Made by a program: the position numbers and the translations under genes
In this document: positions 23,718 to 32,384 of the stretch, one piece after another
Layout: each line of letters starts with the position of its first letter
Position numbering within the stretch: position 1 is the first letter of the stretch
From: Acutalibacter sp. 1XD8-33
GTDB lineage: Bacteria > Bacillota > Clostridia > Oscillospirales > Acutalibacteraceae
Direction: 5' to 3'
DNA: 35,628 nt
NCBI RefSeq assembly: GCF_003612555.1
Contig: NZ_RAZF01000029.1
Span: forward strand, 1 to 35,628
Notes under the pieces: model-generated
Databases searched by the model: none
The model's input: only the letters and a program-made list of their open reading frames with translations
Told to the model about the DNA's origin: nothing

Positions 23718-24491
23718 ATGTCAGAATGGAACGCTCGGCAATACTTGAAATTCCAGAAGGAGCGTACGCAGCCCGCTTTCGATTTGGCCGCGCGTTTGGA
23801 ACTGGAAGCGCCAGCCAAAGCTCTGGACATTGGCTGCGGCCCTGGCAATAGTACCGCTGTGTTAAAGGCCCGGTTTCCCAAAGCGCAGGTAATTGGCGCG
23901 GACTCCTCAAAAAACATGGTGGAAACCGCCCGAAAGGATCATCCTGGGTTGGAGTTTTTAGAATGGGACGTTACTACGGAACTGGAGGCTCTCCCCCACG
24001 ACTTTGACGTGGTATTTTCCAACGCCTGCCTCCAATGGGTGCCGGACCACCCCTCCCTTCTCCCCCGTCTCATGAGCTTTTTAAAGCCCGGTGGGCTTCT
24101 GGCGGTACAGATTCCCATGAATTATCAAGAACCTATCCATCAAATTATTGAGCACACAGTTACCCGCAGCCCCTGGACCGAAAAGATCCCCTATATGCGG
24201 CTGTTTTACACCCTGAGCCAGGAGGGATACTTTGACATTCTCTCCGGCATTTCCAGCGATTTTACCCTCTGGCAGACCACCTATCTGCACCGTATACCCT
24301 CCCACCAGTCCATCATGGATTGGTACAGCTCCACCGGCCTACGCCCTTATTTGGATGCCGCTGTAGATCCCACGGCACGGGATGAATTCTACCAGGAAAT
24401 CTTCCGCCAGGTACGAGAGGCCTATCCGATACGAAAAAACGGCGAAATCATTTTTCGATTCCCCCGCTTCTTCTTCATCGCGCAAAAATAA
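23718..24491 (+). CDS. tam: Trans-aconitate 2-methyltransferase-like SAM methyltransferase
   Basis: The protein has 257 residues, close to E. coli Tam (252). Motif I is LDIGCGPGNST (about 36-46), followed by GADSSKNMVETA, and VVFSNACLQWVPDH is the distinctive Tam/UbiE-type post-II motif. The C-terminal half with YFDILSGI...LWQTTYLH fits Tam better than generic methyltransferases. It would methylate trans-aconitate, an inhibitor of aconitase, though a different acid substrate is possible. The start chosen has AAGGAA about eight bases upstream; nearby ATGs at 23709 and 23712 are alternatives. Confidence 0.75.
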   Translation: MSEWNARQYLKFQKERTQPAFDLAARLELEAPAKALDIGCGPGNSTAVLKARFPKAQVIGADSSKNMVETARKDHPGLEFLEWDVTTELEALPHDFDVVFSNACLQWVPDHPSLLPRLMSFLKPGGLLAVQIPMNYQEPIHQIIEHTVTRSPWTEKIPYMRLFYTLSQEGYFDILSGISSDFTLWQTTYLHRIPSHQSIMDWYSSTGLRPYLDAAVDPTARDEFYQEIFRQVREAYPIRKNGEIIFRFPRFFFIAQK

Positions 24492-24500
24492 CCGGTTTTA

Positions 24501-24541
24501 CACAAATTCCCAGGATACCCGCTGTATCCTGGGAATTTGTG
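24501..24541. terminator. Bidirectional terminator between tam and dnaJ
   Basis: A perfect 18-bp stem (24501-24518 with 24524-24541) around a 5-base loop lies between two convergent genes. It lacks a T-run of note, so it may act as a transcription barrier or RNA-stabilising hairpin for both messages. Confidence 0.75.
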
Positions 24542-24548
24542 CTGTTTA

Positions 24549-25694
24549 TCAATCTCCAAACAAGTCTTTGAGCTTAGAGAAAAAGGTTTTGCGCTTTTGA
24601 TAATTCTTATCGTCTGTATTGTTGTCCAGCTCGGCCAGAATCTCCTTTTGGCGCTTATTTAAATTCTTGGGCACCTCCACCGTCACCTGGACGTATTGGT
24701 CGCCCCGGGCCCGGGAGTGGAGGCTCTGGATGCCCTTGCCCTTCAGCCGGAAAACGTCCCCCGGCTGGGTGCCCTCGTGGACGTGGTAGCTGACCTTTCC
24801 GTCCAGGGTGGGCACCTCCACATCCGCGCCCAAAGCCGCCTGGGTAAAGGTGACAGGCATCTCGCACCACACGTCGTTGCCCCGGCGCTGGAAGATGGGA
24901 TGGGGCCGCACGGAGATATACACATGCAGGTCGCCGTTGGGACCGCCGTTCATTCCGGCGTTGCCCTTGCCGCTGACGTTCAGGATCTGCTCGTCGTCGA
25001 TGCCCGCCGGGACGGTCACCTCCACGGTTTTCCTGCGGCGGACCTTGCCCTTGCCGTCGCAGGTGTGGCAGGGGCTCTCGATGATCTTCCCCGTGCCCCG
25101 GCAGCGGTCGCAGGTCTGGGTGGACTGCATCACTCCGAAGGGCGTACGCTGGCTCACCCGCACCTGACCCGTGCCGTTGCAGTTGGGGCAGGTTTTGGGA
25201 GAGGTCCCCGGCGCCGCGCCGGTCCCGTGGCAGTCCGCGCAGTTTTCGATCTGCTGGTAGTCCACATTCTTTTTGCAGCCTTTGGCGGCCTCCTCAAAAT
25301 CGATGGCGAGGTTGGCCTGCACGTCGCCGCCCTGGCGGGGGGCGTTGGGATTCCCCCGGCGGGTCCCGCCGCCAAAGCCGCCGAAAAAGCTGTCGAAAAT
25401 ATCGCTGATATCGAAGCCCGCCCCTTGGAAGGGGTTCCCCCCTCCCGCGCCGCCGCCAAAATTGGGATCCACCCCGGCGTGGCCGAACTGGTCGTAGCGG
25501 GCCCGCTTGCCGCTGTCAGAGAGCACCTCGTATGCCTCATTGACCTCTTTGAACTTGGCCTCCGCGTTCTTGTCGCCGGGATTCAAGTCCGGGTGGTACT
25601 GCTTTGCCAGCTTGCGGTAGGCTTTTTTGATCTCGTCCTCAGAGGCGGACTTCTGTATGCCCAGCACCTCATAGTAGTCTCTCTTGTCTGCCAC
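24549..25694 (-). CDS. dnaJ: Chaperone DnaJ
   Basis: The protein has 381 residues with the classic type I layout: J domain with HPD at 34-36, a Gly/Phe-rich linker (about 70-115, FGGGAGGG and [11 protein letters not shown]), and four CxxCxGxG zinc repeats ([32 protein letters not shown]). The C-terminal substrate-binding domain ends the protein. It stimulates DnaK ATP hydrolysis and delivers substrates. The start is GTG with CAGGAG upstream. It is the last gene of the heat-shock operon. Confidence 0.97.
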   Translation of the reverse strand: MADKRDYYEVLGIQKSASEDEIKKAYRKLAKQYHPDLNPGDKNAEAKFKEVNEAYEVLSDSGKRARYDQFGHAGVDPNFGGGAGGGNPFQGAGFDISDIFDSFFGGFGGGTRRGNPNAPRQGGDVQANLAIDFEEAAKGCKKNVDYQQIENCADCHGTGAAPGTSPKTCPNCNGTGQVRVSQRTPFGVMQSTQTCDRCRGTGKIIESPCHTCDGKGKVRRRKTVEVTVPAGIDDEQILNVSGKGNAGMNGGPNGDLHVYISVRPHPIFQRRGNDVWCEMPVTFTQAALGADVEVPTLDGKVSYHVHEGTQPGDVFRLKGKGIQSLHSRARGDQYVQVTVEVPKNLNKRQKEILAELDNNTDDKNYQKRKTFFSKLKDLFGD

Positions 25695-25733
25695 TCAAAT
25701 CAACTCCTGAAATCCTCTGCCCTGGGGGCGCGA

Positions 25734-27569
25734 TTAGTCAACGTCCTTGAAATCCGCGTCGTAGACATTGCCGTCGCCGCCGGGATTGCCGGGGTTGCCG
25801 CCCTGGTCCTGAGGACCGCCGGGATTCCCCTGGGGCGCCGCCTGCTGGTAGAGCTTCTCGCTGACCGCGTACACCGCCTTCTGGAGTTCGTCCATGCCGG
25901 ACTTCAGCTCCTCCACCGTGCCGGTCTGGAGCTTATCCCGGAGGGCGGCGACCTTCACGTTGATCTCGTTCTTGTCGGCATCCTGGAGCTTATCGCCGTT
26001 GTCGGCCACCAACTTTTCGGCGGAGTAGCACAGGTTCTCGGCGTTGTTCCTGGTGTCCACCTCTTCCCGGCGCTTCTTATCCTCCTCGGCGAACTGCTCG
26101 GCGGCCTTCACGGCCCGGTCGATGTCCTCCTTGCTCATGTTGGAGCTGGAACTGATGGTGATATGCTGCTCCTTGCCGGTGCCCAGATCCTTGGCGGAGA
26201 CGTTCACAATGCCGTTGGCGTCGATGTCGAAGGTGACCTCGATCTGAGGGATCCCACGGGGGGCGGGAGCGATGCCGTCCAGTTTGAAGAGGCCCAGCTG
26301 CTTGTTGTCACGGGCGAATTCCCGCTCGCCCTGGAGCACGTTCACCTCTACCTGGGTCTGGCCGTCGGCGGCGGTGGAGAAGATCTGGCTCTTCTTGGTG
26401 GGGATGGTGGTGTTGCGGTCGATGATCTTGGTCATTACGCCGCCCATGGTCTCCACGCCCAGGGACAGGGGGGTCACGTCCAGCAGCAGCAGGCCCTGGA
26501 CCTCGCCGCCCAGCACGCCGGCCTGGATGGCCGCGCCGATGGCCACGCACTCGTCGGGGTTGATGCCCTTGAAGGGGTCCTTGCCGATGAAATTCTTCAC
26601 GGCGTCCTGCACGGTGGGAATCCGGGAGGAGCCGCCCACCAGCAGAACCTTGCTGATCTCGTTGATGGAGAGGCCGCTGTCCTGGAGGGCCTGACGCACG
26701 GGGCCCATGGTCTTTTCCACCAGATCGGCGGTGAGCTCGTTGAACTTGGCCCGGGAGAGGGTCATGTCCAAATGCTTGGGGCCGGAGGCGTCGGCGGTGA
26801 TAAAGGGCAGGTTGATGGCGGCGCTGGTCACGCCGGAGAGCTCGATCTTGGCCTTCTCGGCGGCCTCCTTGATGCGCTGCATAGCCATTTTATCCGCGGA
26901 GAGGTCCACGCCCTGCTCCACCTTGAAGCTGCCCACGATCCAGTCGATCACCCGCTGGTCGAAGTCGTCGCCGCCCAGGCGGTTGTTGCCAGCGGTAGCC
27001 AGAACCTCCTGGACGCCGTCGCCCATCTCAATGATGGACACGTCAAAGGTGCCGCCGCCCAGGTCGTACACCATGACCTTCTGGTCGTTGTCCTTGTCTA
27101 CGCCGTAGGAAAGGGCCGCGGCGGTGGGCTCGTTGATGATGCGCTTGACCTCCAGGCCGGCGATTTTGCCCGCGTCCTTGGTGGCCTGCCGCTGGGCGTC
27201 GGTGAAGTAGGCGGGCACGGTGATCACCGCGCTGGTGACGGTCTCGCCCAGATAGGCCTCGGCGTCCGCCTTCAGCTTCTGCAGAATCATAGCGCTGATC
27301 TCCTGGGGGGTATAGCTCTTGTCGTCAATGCTCACCTTGTAGGCGGTGCCCATCTCCCGCTTGATGGAGGAGACGGTGCGATCCGGGTTGGTGATGGCCT
27401 GGCGCTTTGCCACCTGGCCCACCATGCGCTCGCCGGTCTTGCTGAACGCCACCACGGAGGGGGTGGTGCGGGCGCCCTCGGCGTTGGCGATGACAACAGG
27501 CTCGCCGCCCTCGATGACCGCCACACAGGAATTTGTTGTGCCCAAATCAATACCAATCGTCTTTGCCAT
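25734..27569 (-). CDS. dnaK: Chaperone DnaK (Hsp70)
   Basis: The protein has 611 residues. The actin-like ATPase domain begins with [11 protein letters not shown] and contains [13 protein letters not shown], and LVGGSSRIP marks its end. The linker leads into the beta-sandwich domain ([14 protein letters not shown]) and a helical lid, with a Gly/Asn/Pro-rich tail. As usual in Firmicutes it lacks the 24-residue insert of Gram-negative DnaK. GAGGTAA precedes the ATG. No CIRCE lies directly before it, so it relies on the hrcA promoter. Confidence 0.97.
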   Translation of the reverse strand: MAKTIGIDLGTTNSCVAVIEGGEPVVIANAEGARTTPSVVAFSKTGERMVGQVAKRQAITNPDRTVSSIKREMGTAYKVSIDDKSYTPQEISAMILQKLKADAEAYLGETVTSAVITVPAYFTDAQRQATKDAGKIAGLEVKRIINEPTAAALSYGVDKDNDQKVMVYDLGGGTFDVSIIEMGDGVQEVLATAGNNRLGGDDFDQRVIDWIVGSFKVEQGVDLSADKMAMQRIKEAAEKAKIELSGVTSAAINLPFITADASGPKHLDMTLSRAKFNELTADLVEKTMGPVRQALQDSGLSINEISKVLLVGGSSRIPTVQDAVKNFIGKDPFKGINPDECVAIGAAIQAGVLGGEVQGLLLLDVTPLSLGVETMGGVMTKIIDRNTTIPTKKSQIFSTAADGQTQVEVNVLQGEREFARDNKQLGLFKLDGIAPAPRGIPQIEVTFDIDANGIVNVSAKDLGTGKEQHITISSSSNMSKEDIDRAVKAAEQFAEEDKKRREEVDTRNNAENLCYSAEKLVADNGDKLQDADKNEINVKVAALRDKLQTGTVEELKSGMDELQKAVYAVSEKLYQQAAPQGNPGGPQDQGGNPGNPGGDGNVYDADFKDVD

Positions 27570-27632
27570 TGTTGATTACCTCGCTTATCATTGAGTTATC
27601 TATCTTAAAATTTTATTGCTTGGCTGAGTTTT

Positions 27633-27962
27633 CTACACGCCTCTGGATTTCAGATAGTCGTCCTCATCTTCTCTTGCTTCCATAAATGCTTTTTCCAAAT
27701 CAATCTGATAATAATCTGCCAGCCGCATCACCTGGGCGATTACATCGGCCATCTCGTTACCCAAACGCTCATCGATTTCTGCTTGGTCGCCATCCCAGGC
27801 ATAATAATGCTCCTTGAGCATCACCTGCTTTGCCAGTTCGCCGGTCTGCTTTGTCAGCTCGATCATCGCCCCCTGAGCCTGCCAGGGCCGCAGTTCAATC
27901 TGATTGAACCGCCGGACAATATCCCGATACATTTCCTGCATTTCAGCAAAACTTTTTCCCAT
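27633..27962 (-). CDS. MazG-like nucleotide pyrophosphohydrolase
   Basis: The protein has 109 residues and is all-helical. The MazG metal-binding pattern is visible as E-x-x-K...GELAKQ followed about 30 residues later by NEMADVIAQVMRLAD. Family members cleave (d)NTPs to monophosphates, and some lower (p)ppGpp. It sits between grpE and dnaK, where heat-shock operons do not usually carry such a gene, 12 bases behind grpE. AGAAGGGAG precedes the ATG. Its substrate is unknown. Confidence 0.78.
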   Translation of the reverse strand: MGKSFAEMQEMYRDIVRRFNQIELRPWQAQGAMIELTKQTGELAKQVMLKEHYYAWDGDQAEIDERLGNEMADVIAQVMRLADYYQIDLEKAFMEAREDEDDYLKSRGV

Positions 27963-27974
27963 CGCCGCTCCCTT

Positions 27975-28499
27975 CTAATTCGCCACCTGCACCATGGCGT
28001 GACGGACCACCCGACCACCCAAGGTATAACCCTTCTGGAACACGGCGGAGATCACGTTCTCTCCCAGGTCCTCATCCTCAATATGGGCCACGGCGTTATG
28101 CAGATTAGGATCAAAGGTCTCCCCCACGGCTCCGGTTTCCGCAATGCCCATCTTCTCGAAAGCCGCCTTAATCTGGGCCTCGATCATCTCCACGCCCTTG
28201 CGCATATCTTCTCCGGAGGCGTTCTCCTGATTCAGCGCCAGGCCAATATTGTCCGCGATGGGCAAAATCGCCTGCACCGTATCGGAAACCGCATTATTGT
28301 AAATAGCCGTTTTTTCTGCCGCCGTGCGCTTGCGGAAATTGTCGTACTCTGCCAGCACCCGCAGATGCTGCTGCTTGTACTCATCGAACTCTGCCCGCAG
28401 TTGCTCCAGCTCATTCGTTTGTTCCTCTGCTGTTTCGGCTTCGTTTTCTTCCAAAGGAATCTGCTCTTCTGGAGGCTTCTTTTCTTCTTTGTCTTTCAT
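27975..28499 (-). CDS. grpE: Nucleotide exchange factor GrpE
   Basis: The protein has 174 residues. An acidic Glu-rich N-terminus (about 1-35) leads into a long coiled coil (ELEQLRAEFDEYKQQHLRVLAEYDNFRKRT), then a beta domain with VGETFDPNLHNAVAHIEDEDLGENVISAVFQKGY, the strongest GrpE signature. It releases ADP from DnaK. AAAGGAG precedes the ATG. Confidence 0.95.
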   Translation of the reverse strand: MKDKEEKKPPEEQIPLEENEAETAEEQTNELEQLRAEFDEYKQQHLRVLAEYDNFRKRTAAEKTAIYNNAVSDTVQAILPIADNIGLALNQENASGEDMRKGVEMIEAQIKAAFEKMGIAETGAVGETFDPNLHNAVAHIEDEDLGENVISAVFQKGYTLGGRVVRHAMVQVAN

Positions 28500-28546
28500 G
28501 TTCCTAACTCCTTTCTAAAAAGATACTCCATTTCTGACTTCTTAAA

Positions 28547-29572
28547 TTAATCCTCTCTCGCCAACACGGTCAACTGTCCGCTTACTTTTTTAGAAAGATA
28601 TATTAAGATTGCCGTTAAATGTGGATAATCCATGCGCATGGGGCCCGCCACAGCAATAGCGCCGGCATCTTGCCCGTCTATAGAATACCGGGATACCAGA
28701 AGAGAAGCCGCATCCAACTCTGAATAGCCGCACTCCCGCCCGATTAAGGCTGTTACCCTACCGGGCTTTTGACAGAGTAACTGGGCAAATAGCTCCTGAC
28801 GCTCCAAAAAGCCCAGCATCCGATGCATTCCAGCGGCCTCCAGCTCCGGATAGAAAAACAAATTCATCTGACCGCTGAGAATCATTTCGGTACGGGCAAT
28901 ATCCCGAGCCGCTTCCAACAACGCCCACATGGGAGCTCCAACCATGGAATACATTTCTCCTAAAGAGGCTCCCAAGCTCTGCAAAAACGCCGGGGTGATT
29001 TCCGCAACACACTTTCCGGCGACATTCTCGTTAAATATCCGAAAGAAAATTCGCAGGATATCATTGGTCAAATCATAGTCGCAACGGAACATATGACTTT
29101 TCATTGTACCGGCAGAGCTCATCAGCAGAAGCATGGCGGTTCTCCGGCTGGTCTGAGCCAGCTGTATAGCCTTTACCTTTGTTCCCGCTCCTCCAGGAGT
29201 TGTCACAGCTGCCACACAGCGGCTTACTTTTGCGGTCAGTTGGGCAGTATGCGACAGCAATTGTTCTGGGTCATACATACCGGGCGCCAAACGGGAATCT
29301 ATCCAGCGCTTTTCCCAGACATCCAGCTCCGGCACCTGCATCAACCGGTCCACAAACACCCGATATCCTTTTGGGGAAGGAACCCGCCCTGCCGAAGTAT
29401 GAGGCTGTTCCAAAAGCCCCAGTTCCGTAAGGCTGGCCATCTCGTTACGCACCGTGGCCGAGGATACTCCGATCTCTTCGGCAATCACCTTGCTGCCCAC
29501 TGGCTCTCCGCCCTGGATATATCCCTGTATCACCGAAGCCAACACTCTCTCTTTCCGCAGGGTAAGCTCCAT
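28547..29572 (-). CDS. hrcA: Heat-inducible repressor HrcA
   Basis: The protein has 341 residues. The N-terminal winged helix (VGSKVIAEEIGVSSATVRNEMASLTELGLLEQPHTSAGRVPSPKGYRVFVD region) is diagnostic for HrcA, followed by the dimerisation and inserted domains. HrcA binds CIRCE and needs GroEL to stay folded, so heat titrates it. The start is taken at 29572, where AAGGATGG precedes the ATG; longer frames would run into the CIRCE element itself. Confidence 0.95.
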   Translation of the reverse strand: MELTLRKERVLASVIQGYIQGGEPVGSKVIAEEIGVSSATVRNEMASLTELGLLEQPHTSAGRVPSPKGYRVFVDRLMQVPELDVWEKRWIDSRLAPGMYDPEQLLSHTAQLTAKVSRCVAAVTTPGGAGTKVKAIQLAQTSRRTAMLLLMSSAGTMKSHMFRCDYDLTNDILRIFFRIFNENVAGKCVAEITPAFLQSLGASLGEMYSMVGAPMWALLEAARDIARTEMILSGQMNLFFYPELEAAGMHRMLGFLERQELFAQLLCQKPGRVTALIGRECGYSELDAASLLVSRYSIDGQDAGAIAVAGPMRMDYPHLTAILIYLSKKVSGQLTVLARED

Positions 29573-29601
29573 AGGATCCGCCATCCTTTCTGCGGGATAA
29601 T

Positions 29602-29628
29602 TTAGCACTCCAATTCTTTGAGTGCTAA
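29602..29628. promoter_or_regulatory. CIRCE operator
   Basis: TTAGCACTC and GAGTGCTAA are perfect arms separated by nine bases, exactly the CIRCE consensus that HrcA binds. It lies 30 bases before hrcA and downstream of the promoter, so bound HrcA would block the whole chaperone operon. Confidence 0.97.
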
Positions 29629-29640
29629 ATTCTATCTATA

Positions 29641-29669
29641 AGAGTACCACTATGGTCAGAAAAAGTCAA
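29641..29669 (-). promoter_or_regulatory. Promoter of the hrcA operon
   Basis: On the minus strand TTGACT (29664-29669) precedes TACTCT (29641-29646) by 17 bases, directly upstream of CIRCE. Confidence 0.65.
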
Positions 29670-29930
29670 TACGGTAATTTGTAAATTGTTTATGAATTGC
29701 CAGGTAAATTTCCAAATTATCGTTTCATATGTATTCCTCTGTGGTTTTCTTTGTCACCTCTATGGCCTGTTCTATGCTGATTTCAAAGATATTTTTACCT
29801 TATCGCTTATTGCTTTTTCCTCCAATTCAAAGACTTAGAGGCTGTGAGGCTTCTTTAGGCTATACAAACCGATCAATTTTGTGTAACCCAATTGTAATGC
29901 TTACAAGATGAAAAGATTTTTGGAAAGGGA
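29670..29930. other. AT-rich intergenic region between hrcA and the tRNA genes
   Basis: No gene is supported here. A 60-codon frame on the plus strand (29729-29911) lacks a ribosome site and recognisable sequence. Short AATTT/AAATT repeats at 29673-29720 are compatible with composition alone. Confidence 0.5.
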
Positions 29931-29960
29931 TTGACAAATTGGGCCAGATTGTGCTATACT
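29931..29960 (+). promoter_or_regulatory. Promoter of the serine tRNA genes
   Basis: A perfect TTGACA (29931-29936) and TATACT (29955-29960) with an 18-base spacer lie 31 bases upstream of the first tRNA. Confidence 0.85.
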
Positions 29961-29991
29961 TACAGCGTAAATTTTTGAAAGTGCAAGGCAA

Positions 29992-30080
29992 GGAGAGGTG
30001 TCCGAGTGGTTTAAGGAGCTAGTCTTGAAAACTAGTGATCCCGTAAGGGACCAAGAGTTCGAATCTCTTCCTCTCCGCCA
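29992..30080 (+). tRNA. tRNA-Ser(TGA)
   Basis: The acceptor stem GGAGAGG pairs with CCTCTCC, and the encoded gene ends in GCCA. The anticodon loop CTTGAAA within CTAGT/ACTAG arms reads TGA, and the long variable arm (ATCCCGTAAGGGA) is typical of serine tRNAs. TTCGAAT is the T-loop. It reads UCN codons. Confidence 0.97.
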
Positions 30081-30126
30081 ATTTGAATTTATATCTGTTA
30101 AGCAATAAGTTTTGATATTTGTATTT

Positions 30127-30216
30127 GGAGAAGTACCCAAGTGGTGAAGGGGCTCCCCTGCTAAGGGAGTAGGTCGGGAAACCGGTGCATGGGTTCAAAT
30201 CCCATCTTCTCCGCCA
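30127..30216 (+). tRNA. tRNA-Ser(GCT)
   Basis: The acceptor GGAGAAG pairs with CTTCTCC, with an encoded CCA. The anticodon arm CTCCC/GGGAG presents GCT, reading AGC and AGU. A long variable arm (GTCGGGAAACCGG region) and the TTCAAAT T-loop are present. It is co-transcribed with the preceding tRNA-Ser. Confidence 0.97.
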
Positions 30217-30245
30217 TTCTAGGAAAACCAAAAAGATATTTGAGC

Positions 30246-30273
30246 AAAAAACCGCGTAATCACGCGGTTTTTT
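30246..30273 (+). terminator. Terminator of the tRNA operon
   Basis: A 12-bp perfect stem (30246-30257 with 30262-30273) around AATC has an A6 stretch on the left and a T6 stretch on the right. It lies 30 bases after the second tRNA. Confidence 0.9.
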
Positions 30274-30390
30274 GCATCTCAAAAGCCTGGATAAAAAAAG
30301 GCAAAAACGTAGATGAAAGTAAACGAAAAATAGAAACGAACCCTCGTAATAGAAAAACAAGAGCGATTCTCAAGAAGGGAAGTGCATCAA

Positions 30391-31067
30391 ATGATTAAAG
30401 CAAGAATCACCAATCGGTCAGGACAATCCTTGGACTGGAATCTCCCTGGCAACATTCATGAACTGCATCATGCCCTACTTGAAATGGGCATCCGAAAAAC
30501 ACCCCTGAGCATCCTGCTCCAAAATGACAATGCCGCTGACGTAAAGTTATCGGCTGACAATGAGATCGGCAACCGCCTGCTGCGGGTGTTCGGTAAGAAC
30601 GATACATCGTCCACAACCAGTATCTGACCAAAGAAATGCTCCTGGATGATATTCGGAGCATGACCCAGGCCGCCGGGCCGGTCAAGCTAACATTCTACTG
30701 CCCTCTGGTGGGCCAGCTGGACGATGGAGAGTGTGACGAATATATCGACATAGGTAGCGGATTCCTTGCGGCGTACCAGGATCAGATCGAGCAGGCCATC
30801 GCCAATGAACAAGTTCCCGAAATGGGCGATATGACACAGTACCTGGGCGATGATCCCGGCGTGGCTGAAAAACTCATGTCCGCTGTGTGGATAGTTGAGG
30901 ACATGGATGGTAAGCTGTTCGGTAGGATCGACTGTCACCTGAAAGAACCACTCACGGACACGGAGCTTGCCTCGCTGCGGGACGAAGTCCTTGGGCAGTG
31001 CCCAGATGGGCTTAGAGAGGGTTTCGAGCAGCAGCCCATCGAAACGGATGATACTGTTGCACATTAG
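30391..31067 (+). pseudogene. Frameshifted mobile-element accessory gene
   Basis: A gene starts at 30391 with AGAAGGGAA upstream and reads sensibly for about 70 codons (NIHELHHALLEMGI...LRVFGKN). It stops at 30627. A second frame is open from 30597 (YIVHNQYLTKEMLLDDIRSM) and continues to 31067 with sequence of the same character. One lost base, or two gained, between about 30597 and 30624 would explain the break; the intact protein would have about 226 residues. The C-terminal part (VWIVEDMDGKLFGRIDCHLKEPLTD, then DGLREGFEQ) resembles uncharacterised proteins carried by Firmicutes conjugative elements. I cannot assign a function. Confidence 0.6.
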
Positions 31068-31236
31068 CCGATGCAATAAATGTGCCAAAAACATTTATAA
31101 AACTAAGAGATTTCGTTCAGGTTATAAATCGTATGACTGCGGCTCATTTGTGGTGAATAGGACTTGCGGTTGTAGGAAAGGAACGAAAAATCCGTATCGT
31201 ATTATCGGTAGCCGCTACCGAAAACTTCTGAAATGA
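31048..31236 (+). CDS. Possible small cysteine-rich protein
   Basis: A 62-codon frame has CNKC in its first half and a second cysteine group (C, then CGC) about 30 residues on, with many lysines and arginines. This could form a small zinc site. There is no good ribosome site and the frame overlaps the broken gene, so it could equally be decayed sequence. Confidence 0.25.
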   Translation: MILLHISRCNKCAKNIYKTKRFRSGYKSYDCGSFVVNRTCGCRKGTKNPYRIIGSRYRKLLK

Positions 31237-31248
31237 CGGAGGAACGCT

Positions 31249-31635
31249 ATGAACGAATTAAAGACGAACATCCATGACGAGGCGAATGGTCTTGATTATG
31301 TCCTGGTCGGGGACTACTACATCCCGGCTGTCGAGCTGCCGGAGGGTGATGACCGCCCCATCGGGAAGTGGGGGCGGATGCACCGGGCGTATCTGGAAGA
31401 AACGAATTCGCTTCTGCTGAATCATCTGATTTTGACGGGCAAGCTGCACAACTACCTTGCCGACCTGGACGAACAGGCAAAGGAACGCTGTCGGGTACTC
31501 ATTCAGCAGATGGCTATCGCCGAAGGCGTGACTGAGGATTTGAAGCGCCAGTCACAGTGGGAATGGGTCAAGGTCATGAACAGTATTGTGAACCGCGCCG
31601 AGGAAAGCATCAAGCATGAGCTGATCTATACATGA
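31249..31635 (+). CDS. tnpV: Transposon-encoded protein TnpV
   Basis: The protein has 128 residues and matches the TnpV family carried by Tn4451-type elements and related Firmicutes transposons: an LDYVLVGDYYIPAVELPE start, a GRMHRAYLEE segment and a C-terminal helical part (MAIAEGVTEDLKRQSQWEWVKVMN). TnpV is not required for transposition as far as is known and its job is unclear. GGAGGAA precedes the ATG. A strong terminator follows, separating it from tnpW. Confidence 0.88.
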   Translation: MNELKTNIHDEANGLDYVLVGDYYIPAVELPEGDDRPIGKWGRMHRAYLEETNSLLLNHLILTGKLHNYLADLDEQAKERCRVLIQQMAIAEGVTEDLKRQSQWEWVKVMNSIVNRAEESIKHELIYT

Positions 31636-31675
31636 CCGGCGCCCCGGCATTTGCACCAGCGCAAAAGCGTACAGG

Positions 31676-31720
31676 CTTCCGCAAGGCTCCCTCTATGGGC
31701 GGAACCTTGCGGGAGTTTTT
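31676..31720 (+). terminator. Terminator of tnpV
   Basis: Arms at 31676-31686 and 31705-31715 (11 bp with one T-G pair) are followed by T5 (31716-31720). Confidence 0.8.
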
Positions 31721-31787
31721 CGTTTGCATTTGTACCATCGCTGACCGCCTGTCCGCCGCTTCCCTCAAAAATTTTCTTCGGCAGGGC

Positions 31788-31816
31788 TTGACAAGAACGT
31801 GCGTTCCACCTATAAT
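31788..31816 (+). promoter_or_regulatory. Consensus promoter of tnpW-tnpX
   Basis: TTGACA (31788-31793) and TATAAT (31811-31816) are both perfect, with a 17-base spacer. It is the strongest promoter in the window and is followed by a 340-base leader. Confidence 0.9.
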
Positions 31817-31863
31817 GATTTTATAATTGAACTGAATAACTACGTTTATATATTTCAATTTTT

Positions 31864-31923
31864 GGCAGATACATAACCGACTGCGGAGACATCCCGTGGG
31901 CGGTTTTTTGTATCTGCCTTTTT
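31864..31923 (+). terminator. Leader terminator (attenuator) before tnpW-tnpX
   Basis: GGCAGATACA (31864-31873) and TGTATCTGCC (31909-31918) pair perfectly over 10 bp, and a T5 run follows. Inner AACCG/CGGTT arms can extend it. It lies about 40 bases after the predicted transcription start and 240 bases before tnpW, so it would stop most transcripts unless relieved. No leader peptide with a start codon is visible ahead of it. Confidence 0.7.
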
Positions 31924-31980
31924 CTTTCTCATACATAATCAAAAAACTAGGAACAGAAAGGTGGCGAAACTGACAACTGA

Positions 31981-32139
31981 ATGACCGTCCGAGCAGCTAT
32001 CACGCCGGGGAAGTATGCCATGACCGAAAGCGAGCGTACCAAGGGTGAGATACAACGGCACAGCACCAGCAAAGGGATATGCCTGCCAGGAACTGCTTCG
32101 GGGGAAACGGCTTCCCATATCAGAAATTTCTGTTTTTGA
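31981..32139 (+). CDS. Possible 52-residue leader-region peptide
   Basis: An ATG-initiated frame of 52 codons lies between the leader terminator and tnpW. AAAGGTGG is about 16 bases upstream, too far for a good ribosome site; a second ATG at 32020 has none. The sequence is not recognised and it may be a remnant. Confidence 0.25.
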   Translation: MTVRAAITPGKYAMTESERTKGEIQRHSTSKGICLPGTASGETASHIRNFCF

Positions 32140-32165
32140 ATTTCCATGATATGAGAAAGGACACC

Positions 32166-32384
32166 ATGACGAAAAACAACGACAATCAGAACTGCCGGTA
32201 TATGACCCGGCGCATCGGTTCTACCACCTACAAGGTGAAGGTAGTCTTTTCCGACAACGGCGGCGAGACGATGGAAGAAAAAATTTTGCGGATGATCCGC
32301 AATGAGGGGCTGCAAAACGTTGGAGAACGTGGTATGATGGATGCACCACAAATGAGCCGTCAGTCTGAAAGGAGCGCGTCATGA
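32166..32384 (+). CDS. tnpW: Transposon-encoded protein TnpW
   Basis: The protein has 72 residues and belongs to the TnpW family, recognised by YMTRRIGSTTYKVKVVFS followed by ETMEEKILRMIRNE. In Tn4451-type elements TnpW accompanies the recombinase; its function is not established. AGAAAGGA lies six bases before the ATG. Its stop overlaps the recombinase start as ATGA, so the two are translationally coupled. Confidence 0.82.
   Translation: MTKNNDNQNCRYMTRRIGSTTYKVKVVFSDNGGETMEEKILRMIRNEGLQNVGERGMMDAPQMSRQSERSAS

Noticed and set aside
24696-27575. A 959-codon open frame on the plus strand
   Set aside because: It is antisense to dnaJ and dnaK, whose protein sequences are unmistakable. Long antisense frames are common in GC-rich, codon-biased genes.
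29729-29911. 60-codon plus-strand frame before the tRNA genes
   Set aside because: No ribosome binding site, no recognisable motif, and AT-rich composition expected of intergenic DNA.
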